Shown here piece by piece: positions 25,950 to 36,576 of a stretch of 64,000 bases of DNA. The stretch's first letter is position 1. Every line of letters begins with the position of its first letter. Under the pieces are notes generated by a model. The model saw only the letters and a program-made list of their open reading frames with translations, had not been told where the DNA came from and made no database searches. The stretch spans positions 1 to 64,000 of the forward strand of contig CAYQMN010000001.1 of assembly GCA_964418695.1 (NCBI GenBank). The letters run 5' to 3'. This DNA comes from Prado023 sp964418695 (GTDB lineage: Bacteria > Actinomycetota > Actinomycetes > S36-B12 > CAIYMF01). A program made the position numbers and the translations under genes.

Positions 25950-26696
25950 TCAGGTCCAGGCGCCGCGCTCGACCAGCACTTCGCGCAGCACGCTCGGGCG
26001 GTCGGTGACCAGCCCGTCCACGCCCAGGTCGAGCAGCTCGTGCATCTCCTGGGCGTCGTCGACGACCCAGACATGCACCTGGACGCCCCGCCGGTGGGCC
26101 GCGCGGACGAATCGCCGGGTCACCACCGGGATCGGGCCGGATCGCCGGGGCACCTGCGCGGCGACCGCAGGTCCGCCGGGGTCCAGACCGAGCACCAGCC
26201 AGGCCACCTCGCGGGGGTGCATGGAGGTGGCCAGGCGGTCGCCGGCCAGGTCACGCAGCATCGTGACGCGATCGACGCTGAACGAGGCCGCGCAGACCCG
26301 GTCCCAGGCTGCGCACTCCCACACAGCGGAGAGGAACGGTCCCAGGGCGTCGTCGCACTTCACGTCGATGTTGAGCACCGTGTCCGGCCACCGGCGCAGT
26401 GCCTGGGTCAGCGTCATCACGGGCGACCCGTCGGCCAGCTGGAGTCGCTGAAGCTCGGCCAGGGAGGTCTCGGCGATCGGGCCGGTCCCGGTCGTGGTCC
26501 GCTCCAGGGTCGCGTCGTGGAAGATCACCGCGTGCCCGTCCGAGGTGGCGCGCACATCGGTCTCGATGCATCGCACCCCGAGGTCGACCGCGTGCTGGAA
26601 GGCAGTCGGTGAGTTCTCCGCCGCCTCGGCGGCCCCGCCTCGATGGGCCAGAGCCAACGGGCCCGGGCCTGCCGGGAACGCCGCCCGCGCGCTCAC
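25950..26696 (-). CDS. Glycerophosphodiester phosphodiesterase
   Basis: This is a GDPD-fold enzyme of 248 aa that cleaves glycerophosphodiesters to glycerol-3-phosphate and an alcohol. The catalytic His pair and acidic metal ligands are visible in LALAHRGGAAEAAENSPTAF, ETDVRATSDGHAVIFHD and VLNIDVKCDD. There is no signal peptide, so it is cytoplasmic. The GTG start is only two bases after the stop of the subtilase gene, so the two are co-transcribed. Conserved C-terminal VDGLVTDRPSVLREVL completes the barrel. Confidence 0.92.
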   Translation of the reverse strand: MSARAAFPAGPGPLALAHRGGAAEAAENSPTAFQHAVDLGVRCIETDVRATSDGHAVIFHDATLERTTTGTGPIAETSLAELQRLQLADGSPVMTLTQALRRWPDTVLNIDVKCDDALGPFLSAVWECAAWDRVCAASFSVDRVTMLRDLAGDRLATSMHPREVAWLVLGLDPGGPAVAAQVPRRSGPIPVVTRRFVRAAHRRGVQVHVWVVDDAQEMHELLDLGVDGLVTDRPSVLREVLVERGAWT

Positions 26697-26698
26697 CG

Positions 26699-28375
26699 CT
26701 AGCGCTTGCCCTTCTTCGTCTTCACGGTCTTCGCCTTGGGGCTTTTCGCCTTGACGGTCTTCGCCTTGGCGGTCTTCACCTTGACGTAGTCGGTGTTGCT
26801 GACCGACCAGGTCCCGTTGGCCTGGCGGATCTTCGCACGCCAGCGTCCGGACTTCGCGGCCACGGTCTGCATCGTGGCGGTTCCGTTGGAAAGGGTCGGC
26901 ACCTGCGCGGCGAGGCGGTACTTCTTCGAGCCGGTGGCCTTGAACTCGAAGCGCACCAGCGTCGGCAGCTGGTTGGTGTGCCACGAGCCGTTCGCCCAGC
27001 GGACCTGCGTGCGCACCCCCACGCTGAGGACCTTCCCGCGCTGAATCGGCTCCGGCTTGGCGTTGAGGGACCGCAGGCGCAGCTTCGCGCCGGGCCGGAT
27101 CTGGGCGGTCACCATCGCCCGGGCGGTGGCCACCGCCCGGTCCGCGCGCACCGTCCCGTACCCGAGCTGGCTGTCCCATCCGTTGCCGCTGACGTCGTCC
27201 TGCGCGGTCAGCGTGATGATCGAGCGCAGCTGCGCCGCGGTGAGCCGGGGGTTGGCCGCGATGGCAAGAGCCAGGGCGCCGGAGACGTGCGGGGCGGCGA
27301 ACGAGGTGCCCGACTCCACGTCGAAGGTGTTGACCGGGACGGCGGCCAGGACGTTCTCGCCGGGGGCGGCCAGGTCGATGTAGCTGCCGGTGTTGGAGAA
27401 GCCGGCGGGGTTGCCGGTGGCGTCCTCGGCGGCGACCGCCACCACGTTCGGCGAGGCGGCCGGGTACTGCACCCGGTTGCCCTCCAGGAACGAGTTGCCG
27501 CCGGCCGCGACGACGACCGCACCGTGGTTGAACGCGTAGCGGCACGCCTGGTCCAGGACCCGATCGCGGTCCGGACCGCCCAGCGAGAGGTTGATGACCC
27601 GGGCGCCGGCATTGGTGGCGGCGATGATCGCGCGGGCGACCGTGCTGCTGTCTCCGATGCCCGAGGGGTCCAGGGCGGCGACCGGAAGGATGCTGGCCTG
27701 TGGGGCCACGCCGGCCATCCCGTACTGGTTGATGCTGGCCGCGATCAGGCTGGCCACGCGGGTGCCGTGCGACTTCTCGGCGGGCAGCGGAGTCACGGCG
27801 GGCAGCAGGTCGATCTCGGGCAGGACCCGGCCCACGAGGTCCCGATGCGTCTCATCAACCCCCGTGTCGATGACGGCCACCTTGACCCCGGCGCCCTGGG
27901 TCACCGCCCATGCGGCCGGAGCGCCCACCATGTTCAGGTTCCACTGGCGGGGCGCCAGCGGCTCGGTGTTGACCGTGCCGAGTGCGCGCATCACCTTGGT
28001 CGGCGCGGCGACCACACCGGGCTCCGCGTCCAGGTGCGCGGCCAGCGCTCGGGCCTCCTGCGAGGAATCGGTGCGCAGCTTGCTGACAGTGGGCTGCCCG
28101 TCGTCACCGGTGACCATGACGGTCACCTCGGTGCTGACCGAGCGCAGGTCGGCGTCTGAGCCGGTGACGTCGGTGGCCTGGACCGGCAGGTCCGTCAGGT
28201 CCACGTCGGCAGTCGGGGCCAGCTCCTCGGTGGCCTGCGGACTCAGCGGGGCCTGTGTGACGGATGGATCAGGAATGGGCTCTGGGGACGAGGTGACCGC
28301 CGAGGCCGGCAGCCCGCCCAGCAGCAGGGCGAGGGTGGCGCCGGCAGCGACCTGCAGGCGGACGGATCGGCGCAC
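26699..28375 (-). CDS. Secreted S8-family subtilisin-like serine protease
   Basis: This is an exported subtilase of 558 aa. A signal peptide (VRLQVAAGATLALLLGG...ASA) is followed by a propeptide-like region. The catalytic domain has D170 in VAVIDTGVD, H203 in SHGTRVASLIAA, N294 in VVAAGGNS and S358 in GTSFAAPHVSG. After it comes an immunoglobulin-like beta-rich domain, and a C-terminal tail of Lys/Ala/Thr repeats (KAKTVKAKSPKAK...), strongly basic, which may bind wall polymers or DNA. The GTG at 28375 has AGGAGGG just upstream. It is co-transcribed with the GDPD gene downstream. Confidence 0.9.
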   Translation of the reverse strand: MRRSVRLQVAAGATLALLLGGLPASAVTSSPEPIPDPSVTQAPLSPQATEELAPTADVDLTDLPVQATDVTGSDADLRSVSTEVTVMVTGDDGQPTVSKLRTDSSQEARALAAHLDAEPGVVAAPTKVMRALGTVNTEPLAPRQWNLNMVGAPAAWAVTQGAGVKVAVIDTGVDETHRDLVGRVLPEIDLLPAVTPLPAEKSHGTRVASLIAASINQYGMAGVAPQASILPVAALDPSGIGDSSTVARAIIAATNAGARVINLSLGGPDRDRVLDQACRYAFNHGAVVVAAGGNSFLEGNRVQYPAASPNVVAVAAEDATGNPAGFSNTGSYIDLAAPGENVLAAVPVNTFDVESGTSFAAPHVSGALALAIAANPRLTAAQLRSIITLTAQDDVSGNGWDSQLGYGTVRADRAVATARAMVTAQIRPGAKLRLRSLNAKPEPIQRGKVLSVGVRTQVRWANGSWHTNQLPTLVRFEFKATGSKKYRLAAQVPTLSNGTATMQTVAAKSGRWRAKIRQANGTWSVSNTDYVKVKTAKAKTVKAKSPKAKTVKTKKGKR

Positions 28376-28667
28376 GCGCCCTCCTGGACTGACCCGGGGA
28401 ATGATGGCCCCCAGTATCCAACGTGGCGGGGGGTGCTCCATGCGCCCGTCGCGTACCAAGGCCCTAAGGATCGCCTAACTCCGGGCGGACCCGGCACCCG
28501 ATCGAATCCTGCACGCCCCCGAGCCGTGCGGGCCGCGCAGGTCCGTCGCCCCGGCCCGTGCGCGCCGGCGCAACTAGGCTGACCCTTTCGCGCCGGACCT
28601 GCCGCAGGGTCTGCACGACGCGCACCGCGCAGCTGCGCCGGCGCCCGCACTTCGGCCAGGAGATGTC

Positions 28668-31064
<2,397 letters not shown>

Positions 31065-31129
31065 CCCGGCCGGGCTGGGCGCGAAGCCGGGAGATGCCGG
31101 GCCGCAGCCACGGCTACGAGCTTGAGGGC

Positions 31130-31173
31130 GTCAATCCCGCTTGACGCTAGTGCCATGGTCAAGGTAGATTGAC
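31130..31173. promoter_or_regulatory. Nested palindromic operator overlapping a leaderless promoter
   Basis: Two inverted repeats share one centre (31151.5): outer arms GTCAAT (31130-31135) and ATTGAC (31168-31173), inner arms TTGAC (31141-31145) and GTCAA (31158-31162). The right half contains TAGATT (31165-31170), seven bases before the ATG at 31178, while TTGACG (31141-31146) sits 18 bases upstream as the -35. The operator therefore covers the whole promoter. Autoregulation by the downstream HTH protein is the obvious guess. Confidence 0.7.
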
Positions 31174-31177
31174 GGGC

Positions 31178-31381
31178 ATGGACGAGCAACGACTGGCCGA
31201 CGCCGATCCTGAGGTTGGATTGCGGGCGGTCATCGCCCTGCAGCACCTGGCCGAGCGGATGGAGGCCGTGCAGGTGGCCAACGCCCGCCGGCAGGGATGG
31301 AGCTGGGCGCGCATCGCCGAGGCCCTCGGCGTGACCAAGCAGGCCGTCCACCAGAAGTACCGCGACCTGGAGGTGCGCTGA
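31178..31381 (+). CDS. Small HTH DNA-binding protein, partner of Clp-N protein
   Basis: This is a 67-residue protein that is almost entirely a helix-turn-helix: a first helix rich in Ala/Glu/Arg (LQHLAERMEAVQVANARRQG), then WARIAEALGVTKQAVHQKY as the HTH with recognition helix. The ATG at 31178 lies seven bases after a -10 box, predicting a leaderless transcript. An alternative TTG start nine bases upstream would lie in the -10 box. The TGA stop overlaps the ATG of the Clp-N gene (ATGA), so the two are coupled. Its target is probably the symmetrical operator directly upstream. Confidence 0.8.
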   Translation: MDEQRLADADPEVGLRAVIALQHLAERMEAVQVANARRQGWSWARIAEALGVTKQAVHQKYRDLEVR

Positions 31382-31935
31382 TGTTCGAGAGGTTCCAGAC
31401 CGAGGCGCGCGAGGCGGTCATGCGCGCGGTCGACGTGGCCGAGGACGTGGATTCCGGGCGGGTGGGCCCCGAGCACCTGCTCGTCGGACTGGCGGCGGCG
31501 GGCGAGCCGACCCTGGCGGCGGCCGGCCTGACCAGGCAGCATCTGGAAGCGGCGCTACGCGCCGAGGTGTCCGAGGGCGCAGACGCCGCCGCCCTGCGCG
31601 CGATCGGCATCGACCTCGACGCGATCCGGGCAGCCGTCGACGGTCAGCTCGGCGCCGGCGCGTGGGAGGCAGCCGCGCCGGCGCGCCGGCGGCGCGAGCG
31701 TGGCCTGCTCGGGCGTCTGCTTCCGGCGCAGCCCCCATTCACGCCGGCGGCCCGGAAGGTGCTCGAGCTCGGACTGCGCGAGGCGATCGCCGAGCAGCGC
31801 GGGGCGATCAGCGCCACCCACCTCCTGTGCGGACTGCTGCGCGACCCCGGCCCTACCGCGACAGCGATGATCGCGACGGTGCTGCCGGTGGACGAGCTGC
31901 GCCGAAGGGCCGCGGCTGATCCGACCGCCGCCTGA
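31381..31935 (+). CDS. Clp N-terminal (ClpR) repeat-domain protein without ATPase
   Basis: The 184-residue protein consists of Clp-N type helical repeats only: FERFQTEAREAVMRAVDVAE...GPEHLLVGLA in the first repeat and FTPAARKVLELGLREAI...SATHLLCGLLRD in the second. These repeats normally form the substrate/adaptor-binding N-domain of ClpC/ClpA. There is no AAA domain, so it may compete with ClpC for adaptors or act as a substrate receptor. An Arg-rich linker (ARRRRERG) separates the halves. It is coupled to the preceding HTH gene. Confidence 0.85.
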   Translation: MFERFQTEAREAVMRAVDVAEDVDSGRVGPEHLLVGLAAAGEPTLAAAGLTRQHLEAALRAEVSEGADAAALRAIGIDLDAIRAAVDGQLGAGAWEAAAPARRRRERGLLGRLLPAQPPFTPAARKVLELGLREAIAEQRGAISATHLLCGLLRDPGPTATAMIATVLPVDELRRRAAADPTAA

Positions 31936-32012
31936 TCCGACCGCCGCCCGACCCGGACCTGTCCGGGTTCGCCCAAGACGCCGAGGATTCGCCGGAATGG
32001 TAGGAAGTGGGC

Positions 32013-32567
32013 ATGCCGCGCGTCGTCTATGCCACTGCCAGCACGCTGAACGGCTTTCTCGCCGACGACGAGGACTCGTTGGACTGGCTGTTCGCGGTGC
32101 CCGACGCCGACAAGGCCGAGGGGGAGATGGGGGAGTTCATCGAGGGCGTCGGGGCGCTGGTGATGGGGTCCACGACCTACGAGTGGGTGCTGCGCCACGA
32201 GGAGATGGTCGAGCAGCCGGACAAGTGGCCCTACACACAGCCGGCGTTCGTGTTCAGCAGTCGCAGCCAGCCAGAGATCCGGGGGGCGGACGTCCGGTTC
32301 GTGAGCGGTGCCGTGGTCGACGCGTGGCCCGCGATCGCGGCCGCGGCGGGGGAGGGCGACGTCTGGCTGGTGGGTGGGGGAGACCTGGTCGGCCAGTTCG
32401 CCGATGTCGGGCTGCTCGACGAGGTCCGGGTGTCGGTCGCCCCGGTCACGCTGGTGTCCGGCCGGCCGTTGCTGCCGCGCCGCCTGGAGTCCGACAAGCT
32501 CGAGCTCACGTCGGCCACCCGGTCCGGCCAGTTCGCCGAGCTGAGGTTCGCGTTCCGGCGAGGCTGA
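32013..32567 (+). CDS. Dihydrofolate reductase-family protein (RibD C-terminal-like)
   Basis: This is a 184-residue dihydrofolate-reductase-fold protein of the YyaP/RibD-C type. It shows VVYATASTLNGFLAD at the start, VMGSTTYEWVL and DVWLVGGGDLVGQFADVGLLDEVRVSVAP, the NADPH-binding GGG loop. It is unlikely to be the cell's true DHFR because the folate-binding residues are not conserved; the substrate is unknown. The ATG at 32013 is preferred over the GTG six bases earlier because TAGGAAG lies in the right place for it. Confidence 0.85.
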   Translation: MPRVVYATASTLNGFLADDEDSLDWLFAVPDADKAEGEMGEFIEGVGALVMGSTTYEWVLRHEEMVEQPDKWPYTQPAFVFSSRSQPEIRGADVRFVSGAVVDAWPAIAAAAGEGDVWLVGGGDLVGQFADVGLLDEVRVSVAPVTLVSGRPLLPRRLESDKLELTSATRSGQFAELRFAFRRG

Positions 32568-32604
32568 GGTCGTCAGGGGGCCTGGCCCTCCCGACCCGCC
32601 TCGC

Positions 32605-33930
32605 TCAGGCCCCGGCTGACCGTCTGTCGCGGGTCTTGCGGCCCGCCTCGACGGCGAACTGGCCGATCAGGGAGAGCACGATGAGCGCGCCCGCGCTCGC
32701 GAGGCTGCGTGGGTCGTTGCGCGCCAGGTCGATGACGAACCCGATCAGCACGATGCTCGAGATCGCGATGGCCACGACCACCGCCGCGGCGTTCGCGTGG
32801 AGCTCCTGCCGGTTGCGGAAGGCGGCGATGGCGACCAGCCAGAACAGCGACAGCGACACCGCGCTGCCCACCGAGGCGAGCGTGCCCAGCCCCAGCACGG
32901 TCACGAACAGGGCCGCGAGCACGGCGCTGATGAGCAGGCCGCCATGCCGTCCGAGCCGCGAGGACGTGCCGAAGGCATGCGGGAACAGCCCGGACTCGGC
33001 CAGGCTGTTGGAAAGCCCGGAGGACGCGTAGAGCGTCGCCGTCACCGACGAGGCGGTCGCCAGCAGGGCGGCCACCGCCATGAGCGCGAATCCGGCGTCG
33101 CCGAGGGTGGGCCGGGCGGCCTCGGCGATGGCGGTCGGGCCGTAGGCGATCACGTCGTCCACCGGCAGGGTGCCGAACACGCACAGGGCCACCAGCAGGT
33201 ACAGCACCGTGGTGATCGCCAGTGCGCCGTACATCGCGCGGGGCAGCTGACGCCCCGGGTCGGCCAGGTCGCCGGCGGCGAACGAGATGACCGCGAAACC
33301 GAGGAACGCGAAGAACGTGAGGGCCACGCTGGCCAGGATCTGGCCCCAGCCCGGGTACCCGGCGGGATCCAGCAGGGTCACGTCGATGCCTCGGAACGTG
33401 CCCAGGACGAACACGACGAACACGATCAGCAGCAGCAGGACGATCCCCGACTGGATGCGGTCCACCACCCGCGGGCCCGCGATCGTCATGAACGTAGCGC
33501 CGACGATCATGGCGACCGCACAGGCTTTCGAGACCGTCCCGCCGGGCGGTGCGTCGAAGAACACCGCCGCCGCGTAGTCGCCGAACGAGATGGCGACCAT
33601 CGCGCACACCACGATGATCGCGGTCAGGTAGCCCATCCAGGAGGCGACGCCGACCAGCCGGCGGCTCCGATAGCCGTGCAGCAGGTAGACGACCAGCCCG
33701 CCGGACGACGGGTAGCGCTGGCCGAACTTGACCAGGGTGTAGCCCAGGGCGGCGGACATGCCGCCGGCGATGAGGAAGGACAGCCAGACCGCCGAGCCGG
33801 CGATCTCCCCGGCCTGCCCGAGGAGCGCGAAGATGCCCGCGCCGACCATGGCCCCGACGCCGAGCAGGATCGCCCCGCGCAGCGTGAGCAGAGAGCCGGT
33901 GCGGTCCGGATCAGTCTCGGAGCTGGCCAT
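32605..33930 (-). CDS. APC-family amino acid permease
   Basis: This is an integral membrane transporter of the amino acid-polyamine-organocation superfamily, 441 aa with about 12 hydrophobic helices. The first helix contains the substrate-binding GVGAMVGAGIFALLGQAGEIAG. Further family marks are FFAFLGFAVISFAAGDLADPGRQLPRA and LYASSGLSNSLAESG. The ATG at 33930 is preceded by GAGGGGGATGC. Its promoter region, shared with the divergent methyltransferase, contains two tandem palindromes. The amino acid transported is not predictable. Confidence 0.92.
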   Translation of the reverse strand: MASSETDPDRTGSLLTLRGAILLGVGAMVGAGIFALLGQAGEIAGSAVWLSFLIAGGMSAALGYTLVKFGQRYPSSGGLVVYLLHGYRSRRLVGVASWMGYLTAIIVVCAMVAISFGDYAAAVFFDAPPGGTVSKACAVAMIVGATFMTIAGPRVVDRIQSGIVLLLLIVFVVFVLGTFRGIDVTLLDPAGYPGWGQILASVALTFFAFLGFAVISFAAGDLADPGRQLPRAMYGALAITTVLYLLVALCVFGTLPVDDVIAYGPTAIAEAARPTLGDAGFALMAVAALLATASSVTATLYASSGLSNSLAESGLFPHAFGTSSRLGRHGGLLISAVLAALFVTVLGLGTLASVGSAVSLSLFWLVAIAAFRNRQELHANAAAVVVAIAISSIVLIGFVIDLARNDPRSLASAGALIVLSLIGQFAVEAGRKTRDRRSAGA

Positions 33931-34060
33931 GCATCCCCCTCGACGTCGTCTGTCGTGACCTGCCCGGCTGGACTGTGGGGAGCTCGCGGCGCGATCGCCC
34001 TGCGCGCAGGGTAGGGCAGCGCGGACACGGAGGGAAGGACGAGGCCGCAGAGGGGACCGC

Positions 34061-34101
34061 TGTCTCAACTGTTGAGACATGCATCTCGCAAATTGAGATG
34101 C
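34061..34101. promoter_or_regulatory. Tandem palindromic operators between permease and methyltransferase
   Basis: A perfect 19-bp palindrome TGTCTCAACTGTTGAGACA (34061-34079) is followed by a second inverted repeat with arms GCATCTC (34081-34087) and GAGATGC (34095-34101). Both share TCTC..GAGA half-sites, and their centres (34070 and 34091) are 21 bp apart, two helical turns. A dimeric repressor binding cooperatively is expected. The regulator gene is not evident nearby. Confidence 0.7.
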
Positions 34102-34127
34102 GGCGACTCGTGGAGTTGGCTGTGCGC

Positions 34128-34988
34128 ATGAGCGCTGCCATCAACGCGGGCGAGGGGACCGGCCAGCCCGAGCGGGCGTCCGCCTCCGACGTCTACACGC
34201 ACGGTCACCACGAGAGCGTCCTGCGGTCGCACCGCTGGCGCACCGCGGAGAACTCGGCAGGCTATCTGCTGGCGGCGCTGCGCCCGGACATGCGGCTGCT
34301 CGATGTCGGCTGCGGACCGGGGACGATCACCGTCGATCTGGCCGCCCGCCTGAGCGAGGGCTCGGTCCTCGGCGTGGACACCGCGGCCGAGGTGCTGGAG
34401 CTGGCACGCGCGGCTGCGGGGGAGTCCGGCCTGGCGAACGTGACCTTCGAGGTGGGCGACGCGTACGCGCTGCCGTTCCCCGACGACTCCTTCGACGTGG
34501 TGCACGCCCACCAGGTCCTGCAGCATCTGACCGACCCGGTGGCCGCGTTGCGGGAGCTTCGCCGGGTCGCGCGGCCGGGCGGGCTGGTGGCGGTCCGCGA
34601 CTCGGACTACGCGGGCAAGATCTGGTACCCGCCCTCGCCCGGGCTGGACGACTGGCTGGCGCTGTACCACGAGGTCACCGCGACGAACGGGGCCGAGGCC
34701 GACGCCGGCCGACGGCTGCTGTCCTGGGCGCTGGCCGCGGGCTTCGACGCCGAGGCGCTCTTCCCGGGCGCCAGCATCTGGTGCTTCGCGAACGAGACCG
34801 ACCGGGCCTGGTGGTCGGACCTGTGGGCGGTCCGGGCGGTCGCCTCGGACTTCGCGACCCAGGCGCTGGCCTACGGCCTGGCCGACCAGCCCCGGCTGGC
34901 GCGGATCAGTGCGGCGTGGCGGGAGTGGGGTGCCCAGCCCGACGGCTGGCTGGTGATCCCGCACGGTGAGCTCCTGGCCCGCGTCTGA
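34128..34988 (+). CDS. Class I SAM-dependent methyltransferase
   Basis: This is a 286-residue methyltransferase of the UbiE/Methyltransf_11 type. SAM-binding motif I is LLDVGCGPGTITVDLA, followed by VLGVDTAAEVLELA. Motif II is around DSFDVVHAHQVLQHLTDP and motif III is VARPGGLVAVRD. The substrate is unknown. ATG 34128 is preferred; an earlier in-frame ATG at 34098 lies inside the operator palindrome and has no ribosome-binding site. It diverges from the APC permease and probably shares its control region. Confidence 0.88.
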   Translation: MSAAINAGEGTGQPERASASDVYTHGHHESVLRSHRWRTAENSAGYLLAALRPDMRLLDVGCGPGTITVDLAARLSEGSVLGVDTAAEVLELARAAAGESGLANVTFEVGDAYALPFPDDSFDVVHAHQVLQHLTDPVAALRELRRVARPGGLVAVRDSDYAGKIWYPPSPGLDDWLALYHEVTATNGAEADAGRRLLSWALAAGFDAEALFPGASIWCFANETDRAWWSDLWAVRAVASDFATQALAYGLADQPRLARISAAWREWGAQPDGWLVIPHGELLARV

Positions 34989-35148
34989 GCCCAGGCCCGA
35001 TGGCCGGTGCTAGCGTCGCCGCGATCGGGTCGAGGTCACGGGATCGGAGGACGCTTGAGCGTCGCAGTCCGCTGCCGTGCGTGCCCGTCCGGGTGGCGGA
35101 TGGACGGCGTTCCTTCGTCCCCGGGCCACGTCGAGGTCAGGTGCGGGC

Positions 35149-36345
35149 GTGGCTGACGAGGTCTCCGGGCGGGACGCCATCGCCTTCCGGATGCGGGCCC
35201 ACGCGCTGACCCAGCGACTCGGCGGGGACCGCCTGCTGGACGTGGCCGGGCGCTGCGCGGTGCAGGACAGCCCGCCCGGCTCAGCCCTGCTGGCCCTCAA
35301 CGCGAGACTGGACGGCGTCTCGGGGGAGCAGCTCGCCCAGGCGATCGCGGACCGCAGCCTGCTGCGGACCTGGTCCATGCGCGGCGCGCCGTTCTGCTTG
35401 CCGACCCGCGACGCGGCCGTGTTCACCACGGGCGCGCTGCCGCCGACCGAGGAGTCGATGCGCCATCTGCTGACCGGCGTCGTGCCGGCGCTCGACGCGC
35501 TGGGTCTGAGCCTGGCCGAGGCGGTCGACCTGACGCGGGCCCACGTGGCGGATGCGCTGACCGGTCGGCAGCTCGCGATCGGCGACCTGGGCGCCGGCAT
35601 CGCCGAGCGGATCGCGCCGACCCTGCCTGCCGCCCGGCGCACGGCCTGGGAGGCGCCTGGGCCCTACTCGCCCGGCCAGCCGCTGGGCGAGGGTGTCGTG
35701 CACTTCTGCCTGCGCATCCTGACCTTGGAGCAGGTCGTCTGCTTCGGACCGCGCGCCGGGAACGCGTACCCGTTCGTCCTGGTCGACGAGTGGCTGGGAG
35801 GTCCGGTTCCGCAGGCTGACCCGCAGGTCGCGCGCGCCGAGCTCGTGCGCCGCTACCTGCGCTGCTACGGCCCGGCCACGCGCCGGGGATTCGCCGTCTG
35901 GCTGGGTCTGCGGGCTGGCGACCTCGACCCGTGGTGGAGCCTGATCGAGGACGAGCTGACGCCGGTCAGGTTCGGCGGCGCGAAGGCCTGGATCCGCACC
36001 GAGGACCGCGACGCGCTCTCCTCGTCGCCACCGCCCTGGGGCGTCCGGCTGCTTCCGCCTCGCGATCCGTACACCCAGCTGCGCGACCGGGAGACGATCC
36101 TGGACCCCCGGCATCACCGCCAGGTGTGGCGCACCATCGGCGAGCCGGGCGCGGTCCTGGCCGACGGCCGGGTCGTCGGCAGCTGGCGACCACAGGCGAA
36201 GGGTCGCCGGCTGACCCTCACCGTCTCGGCGTTCGAGCCGCTGGCCCAGCAGCGCCGGGCCGAGATCCGGGAGGAGGCGGAGCGGCTGGCTGCGTTGCGG
36301 GGTGCGTCGACGGTCGAGGTGGTGTGCGACGGGCCGGAGGGTTGA
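35149..36345 (+). CDS. AlkZ/YcaQ-like winged-helix DNA-binding protein (HTH_42)
   Basis: This is a 398-residue protein of the HTH_42 superfamily, which includes the DNA glycosylases AlkZ and YcaQ that remove interstrand cross-links or bulky alkyl adducts. The N-terminus shows IAFRMRAHALTQRLGG and CAVQDSPPGSALLALNARL; the middle has SMRGAPFCLPTRD. The QxQ catalytic motif of proven AlkZ-type enzymes is not obvious here: the equivalent segment reads AVQDSPP. Activity is therefore uncertain. GTG 35149 is chosen, as a GAGGTCAGG-like site precedes it. Confidence 0.8.
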   Translation: MADEVSGRDAIAFRMRAHALTQRLGGDRLLDVAGRCAVQDSPPGSALLALNARLDGVSGEQLAQAIADRSLLRTWSMRGAPFCLPTRDAAVFTTGALPPTEESMRHLLTGVVPALDALGLSLAEAVDLTRAHVADALTGRQLAIGDLGAGIAERIAPTLPAARRTAWEAPGPYSPGQPLGEGVVHFCLRILTLEQVVCFGPRAGNAYPFVLVDEWLGGPVPQADPQVARAELVRRYLRCYGPATRRGFAVWLGLRAGDLDPWWSLIEDELTPVRFGGAKAWIRTEDRDALSSSPPPWGVRLLPPRDPYTQLRDRETILDPRHHRQVWRTIGEPGAVLADGRVVGSWRPQAKGRRLTLTVSAFEPLAQQRRAEIREEAERLAALRGASTVEVVCDGPEG

Positions 36346-36369
36346 GCGCGCGCGAACTCCGTGGTCCAG

Positions 36370-36410
36370 ATGCGACACACGTGTCGGAAGGCCGCATGCC
36401 AGTGTCGCAT
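36370..36410. repeat. Inverted repeat upstream of HAD gene
   Basis: ATGCGACAC (36370-36378) pairs with GTGTCGCAT (36402-36410). Inside the left side is a second, overlapping dyad, CGACAC-AC-GTGTCG (36373-36386). It is in the 231-bp gap between the winged-helix gene and the HAD gene and could be an operator. No terminator T tract follows. Confidence 0.55.
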
Positions 36411-36576
36411 TCGAGCGAATTAGCTCGCTCGTGCGTCCTCTGTCGGGACGGAGGGTGGGTCAGTGCGCTTGTCGACAGCATTCCCAGGTCCGGCTGAGCT
36501 GCCCCCACGCTCGACCACGGTCTCGCCGGCGGTCCTGCATCGCCGGATCGGAATCAGCCTGGGGCTGCGTGCGACG

